Origin: Aequorivita iocasae
Lineage (GTDB): Bacteria; Bacteroidota; Bacteroidia; Flavobacteriales; Flavobacteriaceae
Direction of reading: 5' to 3'
Assembly (NCBI RefSeq): GCF_016757735.1
Contig: NZ_CP068439.1
Coordinates: forward strand, 372,001-436,000
DNA length: 64,000 nucleotides
This document shows, in pieces, positions 45,809 through 54,463 of this stretch. Each line of letters opens with the position of its first letter. The stretch's first letter is position 1. Made by a program: the position numbers and the translations under genes. The notes under the pieces are model-generated. The model was given only the letters and a program-made list of their open reading frames with translations. It was not told the DNA's origin and did not search any database.

Positions 45809-47137
45809 TTAACGCATCCGCCCCATAGCCTGCATCATCTTTCTTCCGCCGCCACCTTGCATCATCTTCATCATTTTGCTCATTTGGTCAAACTGTTTTA
45901 AAAGCTGGTTTACTTGCTGTACGCTTGTTCCGCTACCCTTGGCAATTCGCTTTTTTCGGCTTCCGTTTATAATTGCTGGTTCTGTTCTTTCCTTCGGAGT
46001 CATTGAATGGATAATTGCCTCAATTCCTTTAAAAGCATCATCGTCAATATCAACATCTTTCAAGGCTTTTCCGGCGCCGGGAATCATTCCCACCAAATCT
46101 TTCATACTTCCCATTTTCTTAACCTGCTGTATTTGGTTCAGGAAATCATCAAAACCAAATTGGTTTTTCGCAATTTTCTTTTGAAGTTTTCTGGCTTCCT
46201 CTTCATCAAATTGTTCCTGCGCACGTTCCACAAGCGAAACAACGTCTCCCATCCCCAAAATACGGTCGGCCATACGGGCCGGGTGAAACACATCAATGGC
46301 GTCCATTTTTTCACCGGTACCGATGAATTTAATAGGTTTATCAACAACACTTTTAATGGAAATGGCAGCACCCCCGCGGGTATCACCATCCAGTTTAGTA
46401 AGTACGACACCATCAAAATTTAGCCGATCGTTAAAAGCTTTTGCGGTATTCACTGCATCCTGCCCTGTCATTGCGTCCACCACAAAAAGGGTTTCCTGGG
46501 GGTTGATTGCTTTATGAACATTTGCAATTTCGGTCATCATCGCTTCGTCTATGGCGAGACGACCAGCTGTATCCACAATTACAACATTAAAGCCATTTTG
46601 CTTTGCGTGTGCAATTGCGTTTTGTGCAATCTGTACCGGGTTTTTATTTTCGGGTTCGCTGTAAACCTCAACGCCTATTTGGTCACCGACAACGTGCAAT
46701 TGGTTAATCGCCGCCGGACGGTAAATATCACAGGCTACTAAAAGTGGTTTTTTTGTTTTTTTTGTTTTAAGGTAATTCGCAAGTTTTCCGGAAAAAGTAG
46801 TTTTACCACTACCCTGCAGACCAGACATTAAAATAACCGTTGGCGCACCACTCAAATTGATTCCAGCAGTTTCGCCACCCATCAATTCGGTAAGTTCGTC
46901 TTTTACCAACTTCACCATCAATTGGCCGGGCTGCAAAGTGGTAAGTACGTTTTGCCCCAGTGCCTTTTCCTTTACGGTATTGGTAAATTCTTTTGCGGTT
47001 TTAAAGTTAACGTCGGCGTCCAAAAGGGCGCGGCGTACTTCCTTTAAAGTTTCGGCTACGTTTACCTCGGTGATGCTGCCGTGACCTTTCAGTACGTGCA
47101 ACGCTTTGTCCAGCTTATCGCTTAAATTATCAAACAT
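45809..47137 (-). CDS. ffh: Signal recognition particle protein Ffh (SRP54)
   Basis: 442 residues. The N domain is followed by the G domain with GLQGSGKTTFSGKLANYL (P-loop), ACDIYRPAAINQL, DTAGRLAIDEAMM and TKLDGDTRGGAA. The C-terminal M domain is Met-rich, ending in MSKMMKMMQGGGGRKMMQAM, and binds both signal peptides and 4.5S RNA. Ffh delivers nascent membrane proteins to FtsY and SecYEG. It has a near-perfect promoter and is followed by the IVS-like element and folD. Confidence 0.97.
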   Translation of the reverse strand: MFDNLSDKLDKALHVLKGHGSITEVNVAETLKEVRRALLDADVNFKTAKEFTNTVKEKALGQNVLTTLQPGQLMVKLVKDELTELMGGETAGINLSGAPTVILMSGLQGSGKTTFSGKLANYLKTKKTKKPLLVACDIYRPAAINQLHVVGDQIGVEVYSEPENKNPVQIAQNAIAHAKQNGFNVVIVDTAGRLAIDEAMMTEIANVHKAINPQETLFVVDAMTGQDAVNTAKAFNDRLNFDGVVLTKLDGDTRGGAAISIKSVVDKPIKFIGTGEKMDAIDVFHPARMADRILGMGDVVSLVERAQEQFDEEEARKLQKKIAKNQFGFDDFLNQIQQVKKMGSMKDLVGMIPGAGKALKDVDIDDDAFKGIEAIIHSMTPKERTEPAIINGSRKKRIAKGSGTSVQQVNQLLKQFDQMSKMMKMMQGGGGRKMMQAMGRMR

Positions 47138-47162
47138 ATTCTTGCTTTCTTTTGTAGAGTTG

Positions 47163-47193
47163 CAAAGATAACATTCTGCAGGGGAGTATCAAA
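47163..47193 (-). promoter_or_regulatory. Promoter for ffh (TTTG-N19-TATCTTTG)
   Basis: On the minus strand TTTG at 47193-47190 and TATCTTTG at 47170-47163 are 19 bases apart, an exact fit to the Bacteroidota consensus; the ffh ATG follows 25 bases later. Confidence 0.75.
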
Positions 47194-47244
47194 AAATAAG
47201 TAGGCTGCGTTTATGGATATAATTATGCTCTAAAACAAAAGGTT

Positions 47245-48345
47245 TTATTTTAAAGGAATTTTTATAAAAGTGATAACCGCCGTATTACCTTTAGTGTTTT
47301 CAACTATCAACTCCGCACGATTTCCGTAGAGTGTTTTCAATCTATCCTGCGTATTTTTTAACCCAGTCCCCTGCTGAAGCAATTCTTCAAAAGACTGTTT
47401 TAAAGGTTGACCGTTATTTTCAATTTCGATATAAAGAAAGTTCTCCTTTTTGAAAATTTTCAGCATTACATGTAGTTCCGTAGAATTATATCCGTAGCCG
47501 TGTTTCAAGGCGTTTTCAACCATTGGCTGCAACAGCATATGTGGCACAAGTTTGTCCTCAACGTTTTTTTGAATATCTTTTTCTATGGAAAGATGGTCTG
47601 AAAACCTGACCGAAATAATGGAAATGTATTTATCGAGAATATCCAATTCCTTTTTAAGGGGAATTAAATTCTCATCCTTAAATTCCAGAATATCGCGGAA
47701 GAGATCGCCAAAATCAGCAATCAGGTTTTGTGTTTTTTCTTTGTCTATTTCCACCAATGCTGAAATACTATTGAGGGTATTGAATATAAAATGCGGATGC
47801 AGCTGCGCCTTTAGCATATTGAGTTTTGCGTTCGCCAAATGGGTTTCAACCTGTGCTTTTTGAACTTCAATATTGCGCACTTTTTTGATGTAGTAATACA
47901 CATTGATTATTCCAATCATCGCGAAGTATATCAGAAAATTCACCTCCACCACAGCCACAAAATGGTTAAAGGAAATATATCGGGAGGCTTCGGCAAAGGA
48001 AGCTTTACCTATCAAAAAAGTTATAACAGCAGTTACAAAAAAGATTACGTAGCCAATAAAAAATGAAAAGAACACATGCACCCAAATTATTTTTTTCCAT
48101 CCGCTTGCGCCCCATTTTTCAAACATCAATTTGGTGAGATAGCTGATGAAGGCCATAAAAACTATCACAACAATCCAATCAACAAAAACGCCGTAATTAA
48201 ACAATTCTCCCCAACTTAAAGGCCCATAGCTGGTTGTGCCCTGCACTTTCCAATAACTTTTTTTGAATTGTACTAGCACCACCACTATTGTATAAAAAAT
48301 AGCAAGGTATTTTAGCAGCTGTATGTCGATGTACTTTTTCAGCAT
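47245..48345 (-). CDS. LytS-family sensor histidine kinase
   Basis: 366 residues. Four membrane spans occupy about residues 10-155, with no extracytoplasmic sensor domain of note. The His_kinase domain has the family H-box AQLHPHFIFNTLNSISALVE (phospho-acceptor His in HPHF), then the N-box MLLQPMVENALKHGYGYN and the G-box GTGLKNTQDRLKTLYG. It pairs with the LytTR response regulator encoded 4 bases downstream. The stimulus is unknown; kinases of this type sense membrane or metabolic state in other bacteria. Confidence 0.92.
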   Translation of the reverse strand: MLKKYIDIQLLKYLAIFYTIVVVLVQFKKSYWKVQGTTSYGPLSWGELFNYGVFVDWIVVIVFMAFISYLTKLMFEKWGASGWKKIIWVHVFFSFFIGYVIFFVTAVITFLIGKASFAEASRYISFNHFVAVVEVNFLIYFAMIGIINVYYYIKKVRNIEVQKAQVETHLANAKLNMLKAQLHPHFIFNTLNSISALVEIDKEKTQNLIADFGDLFRDILEFKDENLIPLKKELDILDKYISIISVRFSDHLSIEKDIQKNVEDKLVPHMLLQPMVENALKHGYGYNSTELHVMLKIFKKENFLYIEIENNGQPLKQSFEELLQQGTGLKNTQDRLKTLYGNRAELIVENTKGNTAVITFIKIPLK

Positions 48346-48349
48346 CTTT

Positions 48350-49129
48350 TTAAATTCCCAGCTTATTTTGAAATTCCTTTCGGTAGCTTTTGCTTACACG
48401 GAATTGTGAACCATCTTTCATTTTCACGTCAATCTCGCCGAAATTTGAGTGGATTACTTTGTCTAAAAAAGCTGTATTGATTATAGTTGAGCGGTGAATG
48501 CGGAGCATTTGCCTGCTTTCCATTTCGTTGATTACATTTTGTAGTGAATCGCGAAGTACATGCTTTTTGTCCGCTGTACAGATTTCCACATAGCTGCCCG
48601 AGGCGAGAATGTATTGTATTTCCGAATAGGGAATAAAAGACACCGTATTTCCTGTTTTTACAGGAAGTTTGCTTTTTGGAGCCGTACTGCTCTTTTCCGA
48701 TTTTTCTGTTTCTATATACTGCAACAACTCTTGGAATTTTTGTTCCAAACTATTTTTAGTTTCACTTTTAAATTGTTCTTTGGCGCGAATTACCGCTTGC
48801 TCAAAACGCTCTTTTTTAAAGGGTTTCAATAAATAATCCAAAGCAAAGGCATCAAAGGCTTTTACGGCATAGGTGTCAAAAGCTGTCACGAAAATAACTT
48901 TTGGTTTTTTGTTTGTTTTAAGCTTTTTCAAAACGTCAAAACCATTCATGTCCTTCATCTGTATGTCCAAAAAAATAAGGTCGGGCTGTAATTCCTCGAT
49001 ACTTTCAATAGCCTCTTTTCCGGTTTTGCATTGGCCAAGCAATTGTAAAGCATCCATTTCCGCTACCAAAGTGAGCAATCGCTTTCTGGCCAAGGGTTCA
49101 TCGTCAATTATTAGGCAACTTATTTTCAT
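48350..49129 (-). CDS. LytTR-family response regulator
   Basis: 259 residues. The receiver domain (1-120) has the acidic pair IDDEP, the phospho-acceptor Asp in DLIFLDIQMKDMNGF and Lys in YLLKPFKKERF. The LytTR DNA-binding domain (about 155-259) has VSFIPYSEIQYILASGSYVE, LRIHRSTIINTAFLDKV and the C-terminal RVSKSYRKEFQ. It is encoded first in a two-gene minus-strand unit with the LytS-type kinase. Target genes cannot be read from the window; autoregulation or control of the divergent FG-GAP gene is possible. Confidence 0.93.
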   Translation of the reverse strand: MKISCLIIDDEPLARKRLLTLVAEMDALQLLGQCKTGKEAIESIEELQPDLIFLDIQMKDMNGFDVLKKLKTNKKPKVIFVTAFDTYAVKAFDAFALDYLLKPFKKERFEQAVIRAKEQFKSETKNSLEQKFQELLQYIETEKSEKSSTAPKSKLPVKTGNTVSFIPYSEIQYILASGSYVEICTADKKHVLRDSLQNVINEMESRQMLRIHRSTIINTAFLDKVIHSNFGEIDVKMKDGSQFRVSKSYRKEFQNKLGI

Positions 49130-49454
49130 TGAATTAGGACATGTATTTGGAATTGGAAAGTAAATGTAGCAAACCTATCATTTATTTGCGCAGAATTATT
49201 TTTTACCAACTCTAAATAACAGCTAGTCACAACCAGATTTCTGCCTTTCAAATCAATAATAAAGTAGTTCACATCTTTCTGAAAACTATATAACTTCAAT
49301 TCTACCAGCAAACACCTCAAATTTTTAAAACAATTTTTAGGCACTTCAAAACAAGATTTTTCCATTCACAACATTGCTGTAAATCTTAAAGCAGGTTCCC
49401 TTTAATTTCACTTTGAAAGTTGACAGCCTCAGTAAATAATTAAAATTCAATAAT
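49130..49454. other. Divergent intergenic region, no gene recognised
   Basis: 325 bases between the response regulator and the FG-GAP gene. A minus-strand frame (49126-49365) has no protein-like features. I see no clear TAnnTTTG element for either side. The region ought to contain both promoters. Confidence 0.5.
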
Positions 49455-51197
49455 ATGACAAAATCAATACTTTTATTCAGCCTTGCCGCTTCCCTTTCCT
49501 TTATCGAAAAAGCCGAGGCGCAATCTTTTGAGAAAACCACTTTTGAAGCTATTACCACAACTCCCTCCGCTTCGCGAAGTGCCAATTTTATTGATGTAAA
49601 TGGCGATGGGTGGGATGATATTTTTTTCACAAATGGGCCAACTGCCGGGCAAAATAATATGCTTTACATAAACAACGGCGATAATACTTTCACAACCGTA
49701 ACTGCGGACGATATTGTTTTGGACAACGACCGTTCAGACGGCGCCAGTTTTGCAGATGTAGACAATGATGGCGATCTCGACGCTGTGGTTGTAACCTACG
49801 GCAGAAACGGGGTGGGCAAGAAAAATTATTTTTATCGAAATAATGGGGACGGCACTTTTCAATATGAGCCCAGCAACGCTATTGGAATTCCGTTGACTTA
49901 TTCCGAAATGGTGAATTGGATAGACCTCAACAACGATCAGTTTTTGGATGCGTACATCACGAATAGCATTGTTTCCACCCGCAATCTTTATTTTGAAAAT
50001 CAGGGCGACGGTTCTTTTGAAGCGGTAACAGGTTTATCAATTACCAGTGAAACGCTTGCCTCACGCTCCATAAACTGGATAGATTACGACGGCGATGGCG
50101 ATAGCGATTTGTTTGTTGCGAATGAAAACAATACTAACAATTCTCTTTTCAGAAATGATGGCCCCGATAATTTTACACAGATCACCAACCTTCCCATCAA
50201 TCAAAGCGGAAAGAATTCCGCAGGCAGTTCGTGGGCAGATGTGGACAATGATGGCGATTTTGATCTTTTTGTCGCCAATTGGGGCGGGCAGAACAACCAG
50301 CTCTTCATCAATGAAAATGGCACTTTTGTAGAACAAATTAACTCAGCAATTGCAGCTGAAACCGGCAGTTCTTTTGGTTCCGCTTTTGCCGATGTGGATA
50401 ATGACGGCGATTTGGACTTATTGGTTTGCAATGCATATTTTCCGGGGCAGGAAACAAATTCCCTATTTATAAACGATGGCAACGGAAACTTTTCAAAAGA
50501 CAACAGCAGTAGTTTGGCAAACCACCAAGGAAACACTTTTGGCTGCGCCTTTGGCGACTATAACAACGATGGTTGGTTAGATGTAATTTTGGCAAATACG
50601 CTCGATGAAAACCAAAGCAATTCCCTTTTCAAAAATACGGGAAGCGGGAATAACTGGATAAAAATCCGTTGCGTTGGCAACCCTTCAAACGGCTCCGCTG
50701 TTGGGGCTAAAGTTCGGATTAGGGCTACCATTAACGGAAACGAAGTTTGGCAAACTCGCCAAATAGAAGCCGCAAGTGGGTACTGCAGTCAAAACAGCTA
50801 TACCAATCATTTCGGTTTGGGCGATGCTTCAAATGTTGATGAAATTCAAATCCATTGGCCATCGGGAGCCGTGGAAACTTTTACGGATATTAACGAAAAC
50901 AATACATATTTGGTGATTGAAGGCAATGGAATTCAGTTGGGCACAACTACTCAAATTAAATATGGCTACGTAATTTATCCCCTGCCTGCGGAGGATATTT
51001 TGGTTGTTAATTTCCCAAAAAATGAATTAAACTCAAAAGTTGAGATTTTTGATTTAAATGCTAGAAAAGTAAAAGAAGACACAAACAACCATGCAGTTTC
51101 CCTGAAAATGGATATTAGTTACTTAAATGCGGGAACCTATATTTTGAAAATCACCAATAACGTACAAGTCACCTCCCAAAAAATAATTATTAAATAG
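49455..51197 (+). CDS. FG-GAP/VCBS repeat protein with ASPIC-UnbV domain and T9SS sorting signal
   Basis: 580 residues. A signal peptide (to about 22) precedes about seven FG-GAP/VCBS repeats, each with a calcium-type motif such as FADVDNDGDLDAV, WIDYDGDGDSDLF and WADVDNDGDFDLF. An ASPIC/UnbV domain follows (about 395-475: NWIKIRCVGNPSNGSAVGAK, AASGYCSQNSYTNHFGLG). The last 80 residues are a type A T9SS C-terminal sorting domain (YPLPAEDILVVNFPKNE, LNAGTYILKITNN). The protein should be secreted and attached to the surface, folding as a beta-propeller that may bind ligands or integrin-like partners. Confidence 0.93.
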   Translation: MTKSILLFSLAASLSFIEKAEAQSFEKTTFEAITTTPSASRSANFIDVNGDGWDDIFFTNGPTAGQNNMLYINNGDNTFTTVTADDIVLDNDRSDGASFADVDNDGDLDAVVVTYGRNGVGKKNYFYRNNGDGTFQYEPSNAIGIPLTYSEMVNWIDLNNDQFLDAYITNSIVSTRNLYFENQGDGSFEAVTGLSITSETLASRSINWIDYDGDGDSDLFVANENNTNNSLFRNDGPDNFTQITNLPINQSGKNSAGSSWADVDNDGDFDLFVANWGGQNNQLFINENGTFVEQINSAIAAETGSSFGSAFADVDNDGDLDLLVCNAYFPGQETNSLFINDGNGNFSKDNSSSLANHQGNTFGCAFGDYNNDGWLDVILANTLDENQSNSLFKNTGSGNNWIKIRCVGNPSNGSAVGAKVRIRATINGNEVWQTRQIEAASGYCSQNSYTNHFGLGDASNVDEIQIHWPSGAVETFTDINENNTYLVIEGNGIQLGTTTQIKYGYVIYPLPAEDILVVNFPKNELNSKVEIFDLNARKVKEDTNNHAVSLKMDISYLNAGTYILKITNNVQVTSQKIIIK

Positions 51198-51303
51198 GAA
51201 ACGTACCGTTCCTAAGTGTTGGTTAGTTAGTAAGCGTGTTGGATTTCCCTTATGGTAATTCAGCACGTTTTTGGTATCTTCACTTCCCTAAAAACCAAAT
51301 TAA

Positions 51304-51756
51304 ATGAAAATAGTACGCACAGATTCCACAAACAAAGACTTTATGATGCTGGTAAAACAGCTGGATGCAGATCTTGCCGTCCGCGATGGCGATGACCATC
51401 CGTTTTACGATCAATTCAATAAAATAGATTCCATAAAATATGCAGTGGTGGCTTATGACGAAAACAATACGGCCGTGGGTTGCGGCGCGATAAAACAATT
51501 TGAGCCAAAGGTGATGGAGGTTAAACGGATGTATGTGCCAGTAGAACAACGCGGGAAGGGAATTGCCGTGGAAGTTTTAAAAGAACTGGAAATTTGGGCA
51601 ATGGAATTGGGCAATTCAAGATGTGTTTTGGAAACTGGCATCAAACAGCCAGAAGCCATTTCGCTTTATAAAAAAAGTGGTTATAGATTTATTGATAATT
51701 ACGGGCAGTATGCCGGAGTAGAAAATAGCGTTTGTTTTGAAAAACTATTAAATTAA
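51304..51756 (+). CDS. GNAT family N-acetyltransferase
   Basis: 150 residues. The acetyl-CoA site is VKRMYVPVEQRGKGIAVEVL (RxxGxG/A as QRGKGIA), followed by the motif-B part ETGIKQPEAISLYKKSGY. It acetylates an amine of unknown identity. The gene precedes an amino-acid permease gene by 7 bases, which may hint at an amino-acid-related substrate, but this is only inference. Confidence 0.9.
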   Translation: MKIVRTDSTNKDFMMLVKQLDADLAVRDGDDHPFYDQFNKIDSIKYAVVAYDENNTAVGCGAIKQFEPKVMEVKRMYVPVEQRGKGIAVEVLKELEIWAMELGNSRCVLETGIKQPEAISLYKKSGYRFIDNYGQYAGVENSVCFEKLLN

Positions 51757-51763
51757 TAAAGCT

Positions 51764-53044
51764 TTGAAAGAATCCTCCGACTCTATAAAACTAAAAGACG
51801 CAATAGCCATAGGCATAGGCGGCATGGTTGGCGGGGGAATTTTTGCAGTTTTGGGCTTGGCCGTTTCCCTTGCGCAAGGCGGTACGCCCGTGGCATTTCT
51901 TATGGCAGGAATTATTGCCCTTTTTACGGCTTACAGTTATTCCAAATTATCGTTGTCATTTCCAGACAGAGGCGGAACGGTACGATTTGTAAATGAAGGT
52001 TTTGGAAGAGGTATTTTTAGCGGAGGAATCAATAATGTACTCTGGATAAGCTACATTATTATGCTTTCGCTTTATGCCAGTGCCTTTGGATCTTACGCTC
52101 CAAATCTAATCTCTGTAACTGGCTCCACTGAAATAGATACCCACATTTTTGTAAGTGGGGTTATTTTATTGGCTACTGTAATAAATTATTACAGTTTAAA
52201 AGTAGTTGGCGAAATAGAGAGCCTTGCCGTTTTTGTAAAACTTTTTATACTTCTTGCATTTACAGGTATAGGTATTTATGGGTTGTTTGGAAATGTAAAC
52301 GTTTCGCAATTAAACCCTATTCATTGGGAAAGTCCGCTGCAACTTCTTACAGGCGGAATGGTAATTTTCGTGGCATACGAAGGTTTCGAACTTATTGCCA
52401 ATGCCGTCCCGGACTTGGAGAATCCAAAAAAAAATGTTTGCCGTGCCTATTTTATTTCCGTGGGCTTTGTTGTTTTACTCTATATTCTTATTGCCCTGGT
52501 AACCGTTGGCTCGTTAAGTTTTGATAAAATTGCAAGCGCCAGGGATTATGTTTTGGCAGCCGCCGCAAAACCGATGATTGGGCAGATTGGGTTTACCATT
52601 ATGACGATTGCAGCATTGATTTCTACCTTTTCGGCAATAAATGCAAGCCTATACGGAGGGAGCCGCGTAAGTTATGAACTCGCCGAAGATGATGAATTGC
52701 CACACTCGTTTACAGACCAATTTTGGAATAAGCCAATCGGTCTGCTAATTACAGTAATACTTACCCTGCTTACTGCAAACTTTCTCAATCTGGAAAGTAT
52801 TTCAACCTCGGGCAGCGCTGGCTTCTTGCTTATTTTTGCAGTTGTAAATTATGTGGGTTTTCGCAAAGCAAAAAAGATAAATGCCAGCAAAACCATAAGC
52901 TTGCTAGGAGCCATTTTTTCTGCCATTGCCTTTATTGTTCTAATTATTCAGAAATCCACCTCAAATCTTTTGGGCGTCACCATTTCCATGGCAATCATTT
53001 GCTTTTGTTTTATCGTGGAATGGATTTATAAAAAAACAGCCTAA
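51764..53044 (+). CDS. APC family amino-acid permease
   Basis: 426 residues from a TTG start, 7 bases after the GNAT stop. It has about twelve membrane spans and the APC substrate-binding helix GIGGMVGGGIFAVLGLAV near the N-terminus, plus VIFVAYEGFELIANAVPDLE in span 6. It imports amino acids, probably by cation symport or exchange; specificity is not readable. An AT-rich gap with an inverted repeat separates it from arsR. Confidence 0.9.
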   Translation: MKESSDSIKLKDAIAIGIGGMVGGGIFAVLGLAVSLAQGGTPVAFLMAGIIALFTAYSYSKLSLSFPDRGGTVRFVNEGFGRGIFSGGINNVLWISYIIMLSLYASAFGSYAPNLISVTGSTEIDTHIFVSGVILLATVINYYSLKVVGEIESLAVFVKLFILLAFTGIGIYGLFGNVNVSQLNPIHWESPLQLLTGGMVIFVAYEGFELIANAVPDLENPKKNVCRAYFISVGFVVLLYILIALVTVGSLSFDKIASARDYVLAAAAKPMIGQIGFTIMTIAALISTFSAINASLYGGSRVSYELAEDDELPHSFTDQFWNKPIGLLITVILTLLTANFLNLESISTSGSAGFLLIFAVVNYVGFRKAKKINASKTISLLGAIFSAIAFIVLIIQKSTSNLLGVTISMAIICFCFIVEWIYKKTA

Positions 53045-53080
53045 AAAAATAAGCAATAAAAAAAGATTCTTTTTTATTGA

Positions 53081-53126
53081 AATTCCATTGCACTATAATT
53101 ATTTAATCGTAATATTGCAATGAATT
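53081..53126. promoter_or_regulatory. Candidate ArsR operator (inverted repeat) upstream of arsR
   Basis: AATTCCATTGCA (53081-53092) and TGCAATGAATT (53116-53126) are inverted copies with one bulged base, 23 bases apart, just upstream of the arsR ATG at 53139. The right arm overlaps a TAATATTG sequence that resembles a -7 element, so a bound repressor would block the promoter. Confidence 0.45.
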
Positions 53127-53138
53127 AATATAACGACT

Positions 53139-53471
53139 ATGGGAATTACTAAAACTGAAATATTTACCGATCAGCAAAACCAAGTGGCAACGTTCGCAAA
53201 AGCCTTTGGGCATCCTGCCAGAGTAGCTATTCTTCAGCATCTATTCAAGATAAATGCCTGCATTTGTGGCGATTTAGTAGAAGAAATTGGCCTAGCCCAA
53301 CCCACAATTTCACAGCATTTAAAGGAGTTGAAAAATCTGGGATTGATAAAAGGAAATATCGAAGGAACCAGTATTTGTTACTGCATTCATCCGGAAAATT
53401 GGACCGCAATGAAAACGGTGATGAACCAATTTTTAAATCAAGATTTAGAAAATAAAACAAACTGTTGCTAA
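53139..53471 (+). CDS. arsR: ArsR-family metalloregulatory repressor
   Basis: 110 residues. The winged helix has HPARVAILQHL, then the recognition helix GLAQPTISQHLKELKNLGLI. Candidate As(III)/Sb(III) ligands are Cys41 and Cys43 (ACICGDL), Cys80 and Cys82 (SICYCIH) and the terminal pair Cys109-Cys110 (KTNCC). ArsR proteins leave DNA when metalloid binds. It is the first gene of a five-gene operon ending in an ACR3 pump, with spacings of 19, 1, 15 and 1 bases. A candidate operator lies upstream. Confidence 0.92.
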   Translation: MGITKTEIFTDQQNQVATFAKAFGHPARVAILQHLFKINACICGDLVEEIGLAQPTISQHLKELKNLGLIKGNIEGTSICYCIHPENWTAMKTVMNQFLNQDLENKTNCC

Positions 53472-53490
53472 TTTTTTAAAAACACATACT

Positions 53491-53958
53491 ATGAAACTTT
53501 CAGAAATAAAAAATCATTTAGACTCTTTGGAGCAAATCACTTTTATGCTTCCCAATGGCGAGTTGGTACCCACACATTTCCACGTTACCGAAGTGGGCAA
53601 GATCACAAAACACTTTATAGATTGCGGCGGCACGGTGCGCCACGAGGAAGTGGCCAATTTCCAGCTTTGGAATGGCGATGATTACAACCACCGTTTACAT
53701 CCGGAAAAACTTCTACATATCATTGAACTTTCAGAAAAAATACTTGGTCTTGAGGATTTGGAAATTGAGGTTGAATATCAAGCCGAAACAATAGGCAAAT
53801 TTAGACTTGACTTTGACGGAAAAAACTTTTTGCTAACCACAAAGCAAACCGATTGCCTCGCTAAAGAAAAATGCGGAGTTCCTGCTGCAAAACCCAAACG
53901 GCAATTAGCGGAAATAACTGATGAACCCTGTTGCTCGCCCGATGGCAATTGTTGCTAA
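53491..53958 (+). CDS. DUF6428 family protein of the arsenic operon
   Basis: 155 residues. The domain begins LSEIKNHLDSLEQITFMLPN, with LVPTHFHVTEVG and a conserved DCGGTVRHEEVANFQLW. The C-terminus is a Cys-rich tail: Cys122, Cys128, Cys147, Cys148, Cys154 and Cys155 (EPCCSPDGNCC). I know this family from ars operons of Bacteroidota; its function is not known to me. The tail resembles the CC end of ArsR next door and could bind arsenite or pass it on. Confidence in the family is moderate to high and in metal binding lower. Confidence 0.85.
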   Translation: MKLSEIKNHLDSLEQITFMLPNGELVPTHFHVTEVGKITKHFIDCGGTVRHEEVANFQLWNGDDYNHRLHPEKLLHIIELSEKILGLEDLEIEVEYQAETIGKFRLDFDGKNFLLTTKQTDCLAKEKCGVPAAKPKRQLAEITDEPCCSPDGNCC

Positions 53959-53959
53959 T

Positions 53960-54448
53960 ATGAAACTGATTGAAATTTCAGAAAAGAACTATCCCGAAGT
54001 CGCTAGAATTTACGGCGAAGGTTTACAAACGGGTACAGCAACTTTTGAAACCACCATCCCAAGTTGGGAAAAGTGGGACGCCGGGCATCTCTCTTTCGGA
54101 AGAATTTTGGCAGTGGAAGAAGACATACCTTTAGGTTGGGCAGCACTCTCGCCTGTTTCCAGCCGCTGTGTTTACGGAGGTGTAGCTGAAGTAAGTGTCT
54201 ATGTTGCAGACAGTGCAAGAGGAAAAGGGGTGGGCGAATTTCTTTTAAAAAAACTAATTGAAATAAGCGAAGCCAACAATATTTGGACCTTGCAATCGGG
54301 AATATTTCGAGAAAATATAGCCAGTCATAAATTGCATTTAAAATGCGGCTTTCGCGAAGTGGGATATAAAGAAAAAGTAGGGCAACTCCACGGGGTGTGG
54401 AAAGACAACGTGCTTTTGGAACGCCGCAGCAAAATAGTTGGAATTTAA
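53960..54448 (+). CDS. GNAT acetyltransferase, PAT/ArsN-like
   Basis: 162 residues from the ATG at 53960, 1 base after the DUF6428 stop; an upstream in-frame ATG overlaps DUF6428 and is less likely. It has the phosphinothricin-acetyltransferase start ISEKNYPEVARIYGEGLQTG, TATFET, the acetyl-CoA loop VADSARGKGVGEFLLKKL, and the C-terminal GFREVGYKEKVGQLHGVWKD. In ars operons such enzymes (ArsN1) acetylate arsinothricin and so detoxify an organoarsenical antibiotic. The context supports that role; substrate remains inferred. Confidence 0.88.
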   Translation: MKLIEISEKNYPEVARIYGEGLQTGTATFETTIPSWEKWDAGHLSFGRILAVEEDIPLGWAALSPVSSRCVYGGVAEVSVYVADSARGKGVGEFLLKKLIEISEANNIWTLQSGIFRENIASHKLHLKCGFREVGYKEKVGQLHGVWKDNVLLERRSKIVGI

Positions 54449-54463
54449 AAAAATCAATCGCAA

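Noticed and set aside
49126-49365. Minus-strand frame of 79 codons upstream of the LytTR regulator
   Set aside because: It runs into the regulator's start, has no recognisable features and lies where the promoters should be.
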